Source of the DNA: Linyphia triangularis
Taxonomy: Eukaryota > Arthropoda > Arachnida > Araneae > Linyphiidae
Assembly: GCA_963978545.1 (NCBI GenBank)
Contig: OZ021727.1
Coordinates: 59,346,487-59,410,486, forward strand
Direction: 5' to 3'
DNA length: 64,000 nt
In this document: piece by piece, positions 46,429 through 61,076 of the stretch
Numbering within the stretch: position 1 is the first letter of the stretch
Layout of the letters: the number at the start of each line of letters is the position of its first letter
Translations under genes and position numbers: made by a program
The notes under the pieces: model-generated
Databases searched by the model: none
Seen by the model: the letters and a program-made list of their open reading frames with translations, nothing else
Told to the model about the DNA's origin: nothing

Positions 46429-48991
46429 CCCCGTATAACCTAGCCGACCTTTATTTTCGACACCGTTGGTCCTAGATGCATAGTCCCAAATGAAGAAATG
46501 TTTTAAATCGTTAAAATATTTTTACCAAATTGTTTTTAAGTCAAGAAAGGTTTTGGTATAAAAATTACGGATGGTAAATTTTTATACGGTTCCCAGTTCC
46601 CCCCAACTCATAGTTAGAAAAATGTTGCCCATGAAAAAACATTTCAAATTAAAAAAAAATCGAAATGTGTTCGACCCATGGAAACAGTGTTATTGGAGTC
46701 AAAAGTTTTAACTCTATTTGGAGGGGCCGTACATAAATTGAAATGAAAAAATATCGTTCTATCAGAATAACACTACACTAGGTTGGACTATGGCAAACAA
46801 GTTGTTGTTAATCTCCTAAAACGCTATAATTTTTTACTATAAACTGCTTTGAAAATAAAAATTGCATATTGTACAACACATAATAATCAGCAAACCAACC
46901 TATAAACAATGTTAATTAAGTAATTTTAAATAATAACATAATAAGAAAGCAGCGCTTTTTGTTAACACTAACAAAAACAAAAGGTAATAGAAATGAACAA
47001 AGTGAAAAGGATAAATAATTTATTTATTTATTACATATGCTCGAATTGTTTTCCTTCGACTAAAATACCTAAGAGCACACACGTGATTCAAATTCATCTT
47101 CAACATTTTTCAGCATTACAGGCGTAATACACCTGACAGCGGATAACATTCGATTCTGCAAATCTAATAGACTCGTCAATTCTTTTTCATAGACCTTGCT
47201 TTTCAAAAATTTCCAAAGAAAGAAATCTAAAGGATTTAGATCTGGAAGTCCATTCTATCAGACCTCCATAGCCTAAAATGTTGTCTTGAAACATGTTGTG
47301 TAGTACTGTTCGGCAGGAAGCTGTCTGGTGGGGTGGTGCACCATATTGTTGAACCACATATTTTTAAGGTCTGGTGGTCAGACATGGTCAACCAGAAAGT
47401 CAGATCTGCTAACACAACCCTGTAACAGGGTCACATACTTTTTTACCTGCTAATGTATCAGCAAAAAAGAAAGGTCCTACTAACGCTCCCTTGTATATGG
47501 CATACCAAACATTAACGGACCATCGCAATTGATGCTTGTTTGGTCTTATTACATGGGGATTTTGCAGGGACCAAAAGTGTGTGTTTTGCCTATTTACTAC
47601 CCCAGTTCTTTAAAACGTGCACTCATCAGAAAATAGAATGTTTTATTCACAAATAATAAATCAAATTCTAGCTTGTTCATGATGAAATTACAGAAATCAA
47701 ACCGTATATTTTCCTCCCCGGGTAAAAACTCTTGCACCAATCTCGGACGATAAGGATGTGCACCGTGTAGGTTTAAAATTCTCCACGTATAGGATTTTGA
47801 GTACCCACGTGATTCACTAATGTCCCTGACACTAGACTGAGGGAAAGCAAGAGCATAGCCCAACATTTCTTCGTCAGAGACAATTACTCTTGAATTTCAA
47901 AATCGTGGATGTCTTCCTATGCTACCCGTTTCTCTCAAACGCTTTACAACATTTTAAACTCGTGTCTTTAGATGGATGCATACCATTTGGAAATTTAATT
48001 GCATATTGTCTTGTAGCCACTAGCCCATTTTATTTACATTGGCTGTACAGAAGTAACATTTCTACGCACTATTCCGCAGTGTACATTTTAACAACGAGGA
48101 TTGGCGAAATAGCTAAATACATCTGATATTGGTATGAGCTACTTTTATTCTGAAGTGAACTTACATAATTGGTTTTCTACCTACCAATCACTAATCTGAG
48201 AATAAACTAAAATTTACATAGGAACCAGCAAATCCAGCAGTACTTCATGCTAATTTACACATAAGGATCCGGAAAACTTTTTCCCTTCAAGAATTTTTTT
48301 TTGACTGTTAGCGGAAAATTTTTGCGAGATCTCTAAAATTTTAGGGATAAAAGAAAAATGTATGGAAAATTTTATGAATTTTAGGGAGACATGAAAATTT
48401 AAGGAATTATAGGATTTTAGGGCGAATGCTACCCTTGCACAACACAAGAGTGTGAATTTACTCTGCCTCGACAGATTTCATTTTTGCTTTGATCGTAGCG
48501 TAGTCGAAAGATTTTTGTTAGTTTCAGGGAGTATAGCACTTATTATCACTTGCAAATGAGTTCAGCATCCACAATTCCCTACAGATATCGATAAATCGTA
48601 TTCTTGCGGTTGATTTCAGAATAATTTTCCGAACGCAATTGCAATTGCACTGTATTTTATTTTTTGCACATGCCCTTAAAATATGTTAATGACCATGCGA
48701 ATAAAGTGGTATAAGTCACTACATTCCATTTGTCATATCTCCATGAACAGTGGTCGTACAAATTAAAATGTTTTTTTGTTTGAAATGTTTTTTCATGGGC
48801 AAAATTTTTCTAAATATGAGTGGGGGAACTGAGGGCCATACCATAATTTACAATCCGTAATTTTTATACCAACCCCTTTCCTTACTTAAAAATTATTCAG
48901 TAAAAATATTTTAACGATTCAAAACATTTCTTCCATTGGTACTAGGACTTAAGGTGTCGAAAATAAAGGTTGGCCAGGAAATTATACGAGG
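46429..48991 (-). mobile_element. Mariner-type transposon with long terminal inverted repeats
   Basis: The two ends are inverted copies over about 230-250 bases: about 46429-46680 against about 48745-48991. Shared blocks on reading both inward include CGTATAA, ACCTTTATTTTCGACACC, GAAGAAATGTTTT, TCGTTAAAATATTTTTAC, GGTATAAAAATTACGGAT and GCCCATGAAAAAACATTTCA. Between them lies a degenerate mariner-type transposase on the minus strand. The exact outer ends are uncertain because I could not define a TA target duplication. Total length is about 2.56 kb. Most Tc1/mariner elements have inverted repeats of tens of bases, so this length stands out. Confidence 0.85.
47033..47990 (-). pseudogene. Mariner-superfamily transposase, heavily decayed
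   Basis: On the minus strand the order is: a helix-turn-helix N-terminal part (VVKRLRETGSIGRHPRF, then SVRDISESRGYSKSYTWRIL at about 47840-47770), LVQEFLPGEENIRFDFC (about 47740-47690), a middle part with LRWSVNVWYAIYKGALVGPFFFA (about 47540-47470, split here by frame changes), GYGGLIEW (about 47280) and a C-terminal QFEHM at about 47050-47034. These match the usual order for mariner transposases. Where relatives have RSPDLNPLD, this copy reads RSKSF, so the last acidic catalytic region is damaged. Several stops and frame changes are present. Only the piece at 47866-47597 (89 codons) is continuously open. Confidence 0.85.
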
Positions 48992-49630
48992 ACACGCTGT
49001 TTAAAGTTTATGCTTAACCATTAAAATTGTTTTTTAAAACTCCTAGTTCTTAGTTTGAAAATTTTACGAACTCATACTTTCTGTTTGAGGTAAATATCGC
49101 CTAACAAAATACAAATTTCTATCCTTTTAAGGTCAACACTCTTAGACTACACTACAAATGCTACGGACGTATGTGATATTTCAAGTGAAAGGTCTGGATC
49201 TGACGAATTTTCCGAACAAATTTCTGTATAATGCCCCTTGAGATACAGAAAAGGAAATCATGAAGAAAACAATCTCCAAACAGAAACTTTGAGTACCTTC
49301 AAGAGCAATTTGTGACAACTGAACCCCGCGCAAAATAAAAATACTGCTACTGACTAAAGAAAGTCAATTTGTAATATGTTAAGTCTAACTATAAGTGTTA
49401 CAGGCATGTATCATATATCATTTTAAAGGACTCTATAAGATTAATAGGATTATATAAATTACAAATGAAAGTTATAAAGTGAGGACTTTGAAATTTGGCA
49501 GAATAAATTATTCCATAGCACGCTATATGTAATGTTCATATCTGAGCTCAAAATTGGTATTGGATTCGAGATTGACCATTCTATATTCTATAACTTTTTG
49601 CCTTGAAGTTAAACTCACTAACATTACTTT

Positions 49631-49661
<31 letters not shown>

Positions 49662-50468
49662 TGACATGAATTTGCTAGTGTTCTTTTTTTAATCATATAT
49701 CATGAATTGTAATAGGAGGAATTTTTAGTCATTAAATATTGCCAAATTCAACAGGTTTAGTTTGCTTGGTATCTGAACACGTTGTTATTATGCTTTATTT
49801 CTATACCATGAAAAAATGTAAATATGGTAGTTTCACATAGTAATTTAGAATATTCTGTGTGCATAAAACTATGTACAAATCACTTAATCTAATTTTTTTT
49901 TTAATAACAAAAATTTATTCTTTATTATATTTATTAAAAATTATTAACTATATTCTGAAAAATGAAAAAGAGTTTTTACATGAGTTAAGCCTGTAAAAAC
50001 TATATTTTATTATTGAATATATTCTCAATTAGCTGCTTTTATTATTTGAGATATCTTCATAATTTTCATGTGTATGGATTCACAAGTAAAAACATTTAAA
50101 TTACATTTTAAAAATAAGTTTTTGAAAGTGGACATAAAGGTAAACAAACAGTTGTTGATACTAATAATTGCTTTTACTGATTGTTTTTCATATACGGTAT
50201 AGTATTTCATATACTAAAATAAAATTAATTTATGAATGATGTTTTGCTAATAGTTCATAAGAGGATTTCTTGTAAAGAATAATATTTTATGCAATGTTTA
50301 ATTCTAATATCTAACATTTTCCATAAAAGTAAACATTAACTGTATGCACACAAAAAGTACTCGTATCAATGAGATATACATATTTCAAGCTAAAAATGGT
50401 TATAAACCACGATAAGGATATCACTAAAAAGTGAAAGACCCAACTATTTTTCATTTAAAAAAGTTTAC
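48992..50468. other. AT-rich region without a supported gene
   Basis: I see no gene. A poly-A run of about 25 lies at 49637-49661. Frames are short. Confidence 0.6.
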
Positions 50469-50745
50469 CATCCAAAACCATTCTTATCATCTGAATAAAA
50501 TACCCTTTCATCCAAAATCAATATCTAATCCATCACACGCAATTCCTTTTTTGGAAGGGGTATCGATGTTGTATCCCTCTGACTTTGACTAAATCCTCCA
50601 CTTGCCTTGGGCATGCAAGATAAATCCATGGAATTAAATTTCCATCCGAATAAGAAATGACCTCGCCTAAATAATGCCGACGTCGAAACAACTGTTTCCA
50701 ATTGATGTTTAATGGAGTGATTGCTTGGCCTATTTCGTTGTCTGT
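50469..50745. repeat. Duplicated island, copy 1
   Basis: About 275 bases align with 52218-52497 on the same strand. The best block is CAACTGTTTCCAATTGATGT, then TTAATGGAGT, near 50689-50718. Others include ATCCATCACA, GGAATTAAATTTCCATCCGA and TTGACT. It is less AT-rich than its surroundings. No coding frame is shared between copies. Confidence 0.75.
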
Positions 50746-52217
50746 GGACTATATCTTCTTATTTAAAGAAATTCTTTGTTTCTAGAAGGAAAAATAAAGT
50801 ATATTTTTTCATAGAAAATATTTCTTGTTTTAACCATTAAGTGCATTGGTTTAACCACAAGTGATATTTTATATAGAGTAGCAACGAAAAACAGAAAATT
50901 CCATTTATGTACCAGAAATTTAAATAATTATTCATGATATTTTAAGAATTATTATGGAAGAATAAGTTAATAAAATGGATATTTTCTTTTTCTTTTCTTT
51001 TATTAATCCATAAATAATATCAATCTTATATTAAGAATAGGTACACTTGCACAACTTTTTCTAAATGATGATTCCTTAATAACACAAATCTGCTGGTCAA
51101 TCCCGATGTTTACCGTTATAGACTGGCAGTTGCTACAGATCTTGGCCAGTCTCGCCCAGTTCTGGGTAAAATATACTGAAAGTTTTGAAATGCTGATGCA
51201 AAGTTGGAAAACTGAAATATAGTATTGTAAGAAAGGACGGTTGGATAAAAAATATGTTTTGTGAGGTTTTTGACATGTTTATTTTTTTTAAAAAATCGTG
51301 TATTTAGGAACGATTCTCGTAATTTCGGCATAGACTGGCCACTTTTCCTCGACATTGGCCAATACCGCTGCGTTACCTGGGTTTTTAGCATAAACATCTG
51401 ATTCATCATATTCCTTTCAACCAACTCACTAGGGGGTCTTTCCTAAAATTAACTTTACATTTTTACCTTTAAGAAAATACTTGAATATAACTTATCTGTG
51501 TGGTTAAATTGATAAAAATCAAGATGAATGTGTTTTAGTTAGAAAATTATACAAGAAATGTTTTATCATAAATTCAAGTGAATTGTTAAGTTTGTACTTT
51601 AATAATAAAACACTTACATACATTGTAAGCAGTATTTTTGAATTGCGCAATAGAGAGGAAATTTGTTTTTAGTCAATGTTGTGTTTTGTTGGTGTTTAAT
51701 ATTTGCAATTTTGATGATATAAGCATTTTAGGTTGATATTATTATAGCTCGATTACTTAACCAAAGATAATATTGATTTTTCAAAATTTATTTAAGTACA
51801 AATCTAAACATTAAAATAGGCATATAAAATAGTTAACCATCGAAATGCCATTATTATTTTTAAAAAATAAATCCAGTAATATTAAAAAGTAAATTTTGCA
51901 ATACGTGATTCTTCTATAAAATATACAACTATTGAGTTCATTTGAATAACTGCTAAATTATCTTATGCAGAATCATCTAACGACAGAAATATTTTCGAAA
52001 GATCAAATTGGAAATGTAAAATATGATTTTCACAGAAGGGTCGTGTAAATTTAGAAACTAATGCAGAGTCTCCATAATTTCAAAAATTAAATAATCAAAA
52101 AGAAAATTTCCAAAGTCATACTTAAGAGAGAACTATCCAATTTTCAACAAATGTTTTTTAAAAGTTTTATAACAAAACTGAAAACAGTATATCATAACAA
52201 ACTTGAAAACTAAGTGT

Positions 52218-52497
52218 CCATCTGTTTTCTTTTTTCTAACGAAAAATATACTTGCATCTGAAATCAATACTCCGATCCATCACAAACTACTTTTTTTTTC
52301 TCTCTCTCTCCTCGAGAGGCATGGAAGTTGTATCCTTCTTAACTTGACTCAATCCCCCAGTATAGCCCAGAGCATCCTAGACAGATCCCTCGAATTAAAC
52401 TTCCATTCGAATAAACATCGGTCTCTTCCAGAGAAGACTCTGCGCCTGAGCAACTGTTTCTAATTGATGTTTAATGGAGTAAGGGTCCGGCTCATTT
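52218..52497. repeat. Duplicated island, copy 2
   Basis: Partner of 50469-50745, about 1.75 kb away in the same orientation. The 86-codon frame at 52203-52463 covers this copy but is interrupted in copy 1, so it is not supported as a gene. Confidence 0.75.
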
Positions 52498-52830
52498 TGT
52501 CGCCGCGAGGCCCAGCAAAACTTAGTTTGAATTTCAGGCGAGCTTCGATTCGATGTTTTAATTAATGTGAGCGGCGATACGAAATAATGATGGCGAGATT
52601 GCTTTCAGAAATCGATTTGGAAGAATCGGTTTGAGCAACTTGGCGTGCCCCCGAGGAATGTGATAACAAATGAGCATCGGGAAAGACGCCGGTTGATTAA
52701 ATGTTTCAGATTTTTTGGCGACAAATGCATTAGCGACGCTTTGATTTGTCGTGAGGTGATGTTTATGGATTTGAGCGATAACGTGCTGAGGTGTGTTTAT
52801 CCTTCAGGGATTATGCTGTGATTAACTAAG
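52498..52830. other. GC-richer non-coding island
   Basis: Directly after copy 2 of the duplicated island, this stretch has many GCG, CGA and GGCG words in an otherwise AT-rich setting. It has no long open frame and no match I recognise. It may be conserved regulatory DNA inside an intron; this is a guess from composition. Confidence 0.35.
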
Positions 52831-55800
52831 GTAAAGATATACATAGATCTTTGAGATTAATGGATCATATAAGAATTAAGAATTCTAAAAATTTGATACT
52901 TGAATTATTATTTGTGAACTGAATGTATTGAAGAGAAAAAGTGGAATCAACACAATATGTTCTGGCAATTATGTTAAAAAGTTTGTAATCACTTTAGAGT
53001 ATTATAAAAATTTTTGGTTTTTTTTATTGCTCATATCATTCAATCTTGAGAAGTTAGCTAAAAGTTAAAGAGGGTCGGACTGTGTTATAACTATTGTAAC
53101 CAAAAACAATAACATGCGAGAACGCAGTCTTTTTTATACTTCTTGGATACTTTCCAGTCAATTTCAAAAGTATTCAAAAATGAAATTAAAAGTAAACATA
53201 CTTAATAGTGTACACAGTTTGTTAACAGTATAGGTATAATGTAATTTAAAACATAAATAAGATGATTCATTTATATATAATATAAGTTATCAATAAGTTT
53301 AAGGAATTTCTGCAGCTAATTAAAAACCAATATTTTTTGTATAAAGGTATGCATATAATAAAAAATGTAAGCATAGTAACTAAATTGTAAAAAATGCGCA
53401 AAATATTTAAATTAATAAGGCAATTATTAAATCTAAAACATGAATGCTAAACATGCTAGCAATCTTAATTGGGCATTTACCAATAAAAATTACTTAAATG
53501 ATAAAAAACCGTTAATATATATTCTAAAAACAATACATAATAACTATTACAGAGAGGAACATTGATCATCTGTGCTTATATTTATTTTTACATGAAACTA
53601 CTTTTTGATACAAATTAGAATACAAATGTCATATTTCACTGAATAACCATTACTTGCTTTTTGTAAGCATGCTATATTTCAATACGTTATTCTATTATTC
53701 ATATGATGTCACAATTATCTGAGGTTAATATTATTCAAGTAATGAACATGAATACTAATTGATCATTTGTGTAGTCGAGGGAACGCCCTGTTTCTTAACT
53801 GTTCCTTTTAACACAAAACTTTTTTTAACCGCTTTTGTCTACTAAAGTAAAAGAGTTAAAAACATGAATTTCTAGATACCCACTTTTTGAGCTTACCAGG
53901 CAAAATATCACTTAAATTTAAATTATATTGAACGTTTTAAATGCATGGTATGTATAATTAGTTTTAATAACTATTATTTTGTATGATATTAAAAAACAAA
54001 TTTCAATAGGTAAAATATAAAATATGCATTAAAACATACTGAATACTTTGATTTATTGAGTACATTGTTACTGATCTGTATAATAACTTATTGCAGCAAT
54101 GTTATATTTGAATCTATAAAAGCGTTTGTGACATTTGGTCATTTGGATTGCTTATTTGTTGTGTTGATGCTGTGAGGAGTAATGACTAAGTTGCACAAAC
54201 GTTTTTATAACTGGATATTTAAACATATGAAGGTTGCATTTTAACAAGGAGAATATATCACTAATTTTCATTGCCAGTAATTTACACCAACTCTAAACTT
54301 GGTTGAACTTTAGATCTCAATACTTTTCCCGGTCATAGCTATTGCATGCAGAACTTGACTTCTTATTACAGAGATGTTTTGCTGGTAATGAATTTTTACG
54401 CAGTACATCTCATTAAAAAATTACTCTGGAGGGTACATGTATCTGCTTATCCTTTTTACATAATTGCATAATTTTAATCTGCATAATATTTTTAGCTATG
54501 GTCTTCATTTATTCTAATTAAGAAACAGCATAAGGTATATATTACTGCTAAACATTGTATATTATGCAAATTGTAAAGCTAGAGCCCTCAAACAAAAATT
54601 TAAACTTGCTTATTCTAAAAGAGAACACATTTTTCATTTATGAAATAGGAAAATCATGTAACAAAACATAACTGGTTATTTTTGTGAATTAAAAAAATGA
54701 AAAATAATGATATCTAATGTGTTTTTAATGAAATTGAAATAACATCAAACTCTAACATATTATTCATCATTTAGTAGAGTAGCACTTTACTTTATAAGGA
54801 AATGACCAACCTTTTTTTATTTATGGAAGTAATCAGAGAATTGTTCATTTTTATTTGGGAACAATTTACCACAAAGAAGATTTGGTATACATGCAACAAG
54901 GAAATTAATTTGGTTATACGTTCAAGTAGCTCATTAATTTCAACACGATATTAAACTTCCCAATGGGAATCCTAAGGGAAATTTGGTAATTGCTAGGTGA
55001 GGGCGTGAAATATCCTTAGTAGATGATACATTTTTAGCTACATTTGAGCTTGATAAATATAATTGAAAAAAATTAAATTTGCATCATCATAAAAACAATA
55101 TTTTGATTCATTGAGGTTTACTAAATAAATACATGGGTATGACATTAATTCTATAATTGATTCCTCAACATGGGGAAAAGCTCAAAAAGCAAAATAGCTT
55201 CAAATCACTTTAGGGATTAAAAACAAGCATTTTATTGGACACATATTTGCATCTGAAAGTAATTCTTCCTCAAATGAAAAATTTGAATGGATTTAAAGAA
55301 AAGTTGTTTTTTTTCCAGAAGAAAAGAAGAGGAAAATTATTTACTACAATATTTTTCGTTTATTAGAATTGAATATCTACATAAAAGGAATAAGCGCAAA
55401 ATATACTTGATTTTGAGCTTAAAAACAAAAGAAATATATTAAAATAATTTGCACGGTTTCAGCACTCGTCAAAAGGTTTCTTCACAAGCGAACTGCTAAA
55501 GTCAATAATTTAACAATCAGTGAAATTTCCATTTAAGCACGTTCCATGAATAAATGATCGCATTTGGCCCTACTTTGAAAGGCAGTTAGCTCTGCGAATT
55601 TAATAAAAAGTTTGCAGATTAAAGTAATAAAGAGATAGGGGATATTTGACCGTCTCTTAAGTATTCAATTTCTAAAAGGTCTGCGTGTTAAAAATGCTGA
55701 TATTTTAAATAACAGTTTTGAAAATAATTCTCATCGTTAGTAAAAAAACGCACAATTGGTCTTGGAAACAGGAATAGAAGTAACAAAAGCATAATAAGAT

Positions 55801-58800
55801 ATTTTTTTTTAGAATTTTTTGTTACTGGTCTCAGTAAACATTTTTTTCTACATATATATCATCATAGAAGTAATTTTTAAGCGTTATAATAAAGAATAAT
55901 AATGAAAACATTGTAAATAATAAATATATATTTTTATGGATGTTTTGTTTAGCTAGCTAACTTTGGAAAACAACTTTACAATCCTCAGATACTTTTTTAT
56001 TTAAAACTTATTTTTGGGCAATTAACAAACCATACCATGTTTTTTAAATCAACATTAAAAGAGTTATCCTTTATTCCAGTTGGATATAATAGTTGTTCTT
56101 TTTATTCATATCATACAGCTTATGTATAAATATCTGTTTTAATATTTAAACACGCATCCCTTTATTACCAAAAACTGTTATCTTAAAATTTTATAGTTTG
56201 CTTAGAGACCCATTATGCATCCACTGTTTGTATTAATATTAAATACCAACTCTATAGTGTAATTATATTAAATCTCAACAGTGTGTTGTTATTTAAAATT
56301 CATTAATATTTTTTCATTTTTTTTTTTCTTTTTTTTTCCAATTAACAAATAATAGCTGTTGAGTATTCATGCCAAATAGTAAACTACATGAAATAATTTG
56401 ATTATTTACATAAACAACATACATTAAAAGGATGCAAATTCCTTGGTTAATTGATCAAAGTTATCTCTCACAATTGTTAATTGCCTCAATCATAAATCTT
56501 TTTACACTAAAATGTAGTTGAGATATGCCGCTTTGTTTCTTTGCAATGCATATGTAGAATCCGTTCATACAATTTCCCTTCACGGAAGTGGAAATAGAAA
56601 AAAGATTGATGTAATTAGAAAGTTGAATGTTTTAGGTTATTAATCATTTGCATATTTCTATGCATATCACCTTTTTAGAGAAAGTTTCTTATTTTTTATC
56701 GCCTCGTTTCCTAATGAGACATTTCACGTTCTTCTTAGTAGTGATTAAGAATGAATGATTTATAATGCTTTTCTCTTTTTTCTATTAGAATTTATATTTT
56801 GAATTATTTATTTCACCTTATATCATACAAAATTAACAGCTAATTTTCTAACATTTAAAATGTTGAATCACTGAAACCTAGGAAAAGTTCAACCTGTTTT
56901 TAAAAAATGTTGAAAGATGAATATAAAATATCCAGTAACTGGCTAATTAAATGTAAAGTTTTCCAGCATAAAAAAATTAATATCAATAGATCATGTTTAG
57001 AAATAAAAATAAATATTGAAAAAAATTTGAACTGATGAATAGCAACATATCTATAATGATTTTGTTTTTATTTTTATTAACACCCCTTCTGAAATCTCTT
57101 CTTTAAAATAAGTCGGTTTATAATTTGGCTCAGAAATTAAACATTCTTTAATTTTAGAATGTTTTTTTTTTGTTTATTTATGATGGCAAATATTATCCCA
57201 TCAGCAATTCATTATGTAGTTCATTTTTCCTTATAATAAATTTTTACTTTAAGTTATAACTTAAATGCTATGAATGAAATAAAATACAAATTTTAATTTT
57301 AAAAAAATGCAAAAAATATCTAATATAGTATGTATAAAAATTAAATGAATTATAAATCAGGCCAAAAATACAGGTAGATACTTCAAAAGCGTGACATTTT
57401 GTACATATTTCAACTATTTCGTTAATGGAGAAATTTACACAGACCCAAAAGGAATGCAAATGCTATTCACGAAACTTATTTTAATAATTTAATCAAAACA
57501 CAATTTCAATAGGGACTTTTTGAATAAATGAATTTACATATCTCAATCACAAACCACATCCATCTAAAATAAATAAATAAGAAGTTTATTTTTAAGCATT
57601 CTGAATAAATTCCGCTTTTGTTAATTACATTTAACATTAATGTTTAATCGGAGAGATATTTATTATTAATTAAATAACCGAGTAAACATATTACATATAT
57701 TTTAAATGAAAGTCGCTACTACGTATGAACATATTTAAATAGATAAATAAAGGCATAATAACCTCTCAGGATTTATATGTAAAAGCCATTAACAACCTTC
57801 ATTCTTACTTTTGACGTAATGTGTGAAATATTTCAGAGGATTTAATGAAACATTACTCTAGCTCAAGTGATCCTCTTACGAGAAAATGTTTCTCACAAAA
57901 TCTTAATTCCAACAGCACCATTTATCATTATTTAATTTATTATTACAGCGATGACAATGCTTTAATTTCCTTGGCCTAAGTGCATCTACGCTAATTTATC
58001 AAAATAAATTATAAATTCGTTGTTTATTTATGGACATAGGACAAATAACTTTAAAACTTAGATTTGAACTTGTCAAATACTCAGTTTTGTTAAATAATAA
58101 AGTTCTTTGAATATGCAGTTAATGCATCATAATTTTAGTTAGGTTTCCATTTATCTAATATTATAAACATTCATGAGACTTCTCGAAACTTCAAATTTAA
58201 TTTATTAAAATGGAAAACTTATTAAGTAAATCTAAATATGATTTACAATGAAATGATTATAAGCAAATGTTCATTGTTCTGAAGGAATTTTTTCAGATAC
58301 ATTAACTAATGGATTATTCAATTGCAAAAATATATAAATTTTCATTTGAATAACTTATATCAATGACATGATGCTGGAAAAAATCACTGAGGTCAAATTA
58401 AAAAGAAAATATGTATAACAATACATTTGAATGTTATGCTAAATTTAAAGCATTAAAAAAAGTAACAAGTATATCTATCAAAATATTATGAAAACTGAAA
58501 ATATTTTTCTAATCTTTTTTGAGTTTTATATTCGTTGAAAGCTAGAAAAAAAATTGTAAGAAAACAAAACATATTATTAAATTACTCGCTAATGTTCTAA
58601 AAACTTCTCCTTTCTTATATTTTGTTTAATCATTCTAAGGGTCATAAAAATTTCAATTTCTTTTAATGTCAGTTGCATTTCTAGCAATTTTCAATGGCCA
58701 TTTTGAATTCAAATGTGTCTATTAAGTTTTACAATTTTAATTAATTTTTTCTTCAGAATGTCCAGTAAATTTCTTATTTCTTATTTGGATTTCTTATTCA

Positions 58801-60864
58801 TGTACACAGTTCTTGATGGCCTATCAAAACATTAATCGTTATTAGTTAGGAGCCATAATTTTGTGGAGCTACAATTGTGAATGTGCTGCTGGAGCATGTA
58901 CTCTCTAAATGTTATCAGATGCACTTTCAGCATTAAGTTTCCTGAAAGGGGGTTTCAGTAAGCTTCTGCTGCAGTCTTTATTTTCAGATAAGAAATTGTT
59001 GTTGTACGTTTAGCAACAAAACAACTCAAATCATCAAGAAGACACCCCCAACTGACTATTAGATAAACATAATAAATCTCTCCGAAGATCATGCAGTAAT
59101 ATCTGAAAGCGTCTGTATAGTCTAAGCTACACTTTTTGCCTGAAAACCCACTATTTTTTCTATGTGTAAAATCAATTTTTTTACTTTGTCAACTGTAGGC
59201 GCGCCATCCCATGACTTATAGGAGTAATGGTATATCATCTGACAAAAAATGTACATTTGAGTATTTTGACAACACATTGCGCACAGTTTGGCTGGTCAAG
59301 AAAGGTTCAAATCATTTACAATTTGAGAAGGAAGAAGCTTTTATGAGCTGCTCGTCTAGCAACATCTCTCGTTAAGAATCAGGACTCTTGAAGTCAGTGC
59401 ATAACGGCGGCCTGTACCTTTCTACTTGTTTTTTACCTTTTTATATTGTTTACCTTTTTTACCTTTTATATTGTTTAATCATTGTTAATTCTAATTATTA
59501 TTTATGTTTAATATTTTCAGTGTAGATGATTTTTTAAAAAAACTATTTCATTTATTTTATGACGAAATTTTATAACATATTGTAGCTAATCCAAGTATAT
59601 GTATATCAGAATAATTTTGATAACTTAGTTTAAATATAATCTTGCCATGATAGCGTATCCAGATTTAAAGTAAAAATACTTGTTGTTCAAGCAAATAATT
59701 GAAAAAATTCCTTTCGTAAAAAAGACAAATATATATATTTTAATTTTTTCAGATTGTAGTAATGTATGTAATGTAAGATGTATACAGTAAGGATAAAGTT
59801 AGATGTCTACGACTCTGTGACAATTTATATTTACTGTTCTTATTTTATTGATTCATATTTGCTATTCAACAATGAAACAGTTTAGAATTTCTAATTAATG
59901 GTATTATTCTTTTAATTAGGTTTTTCTTATGTAGTTTTATACTACACTAAATGTGATACTTAAAAATGGCTGGTACATGCAAAAGGAAATTAATATTTGA
60001 CGGACGAAATTTTTTCATTTTATCCCGACCTATATTATCATTCCCTTTACCTTCTCCAAATATATTCATCACATGAGTTAATCATGATATCTATTGATGA
60101 TAATCTGAGGAGTCTATTCCAAAGGAAAACTTTTGTTTCTTTAATTAACTTAGGTATCAGAAAACATCGAGTTTGCGTGTTGCATTGTCTCATTAAAATA
60201 TGCCCAAACAATATTTTTAATACATTGCTCTTTACTCTCTCTCTCTCTCATCTTGTTCTTTGTTAATTAAAAAAAAATTCATTTATTGACACATTTTTTA
60301 AATTATGAATACAATGATCGAAACAATTATTACAGTAAACATCCAAATCTCATTATATTTATTGTTAAAAGCCCAACACATTGCTATCATTATCATACTG
60401 CTATAAACATTACCACTGAATAAAATTTACATAACTCTAGTGTAAAGTATTAGTGTCATCTTGATGTATAACTTCTTCAAGAAATCCAAGGTAACTTGTA
60501 TTAATTTTGATTAATTTACCGTTAATTGCGACATCATCTTGAGAGGCTGCCTTATCTATTCGTTTTCAGGAATAGAAGACAAGTTCATCCAAAAGTTATA
60601 GTAAGAAGTTATGGCCACAATGAAGGAAAACTACTTGTACAAACATGAAAGAAGAATCGAAGTCTCTATTTTCACCAAGTGGAATGATTATTATTATCTT
60701 AACTATCTTCCACATTTTTGTTCTTTTTATTTAGGAAAGTATTTTTTTGTGGAATTCTACTCCAAAACTAAATTTTGATAAAGATTTTATCAATCTGAAC
60801 GAACAATGTTTCGAGTAGCTCAATCCTAAACATAGCAAAATTTATAAAACCTATCACAAATATA
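52831..60864. other. AT-rich region without a supported gene
   Basis: No gene is visible. At about 58850-59420 the sequence is less AT-rich and looks like old decayed sequence, but no family can be named. A (CT)n run lies at about 60235-60249. The 89-codon frame at 59997-60266 runs into that simple repeat and has no recognised domain. Confidence 0.55.
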
Positions 60865-61076
60865 TTGTCATTATTACATCATCTGAAATTCAATACCGAT
60901 ACACAACATCCCTCCCACACACGAGATAAGTCCACCCACATCTTTATCCAAGCTACCATCTCCAAAGGCGACATTTCTTCCTTTCTATCCATTTCTCTTA
61001 ATTTGAGGCTTCTCCCCTCCCAAGGGGCATCCTCATCCACAAAGCTTTAAGGATCAGAAGACACCACGGCCCTTGC

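Noticed and set aside
52203..52463. 86-codon frame in the duplicated island
   Set aside because: The frame is interrupted in the duplicate copy at 50469-50745 and crosses a CT-rich run.
58850..59420. Possible decayed transposon (looked piggyBac-like or hAT-like at first)
   Set aside because: Broken minus-strand reading did not match the motif order of either family.
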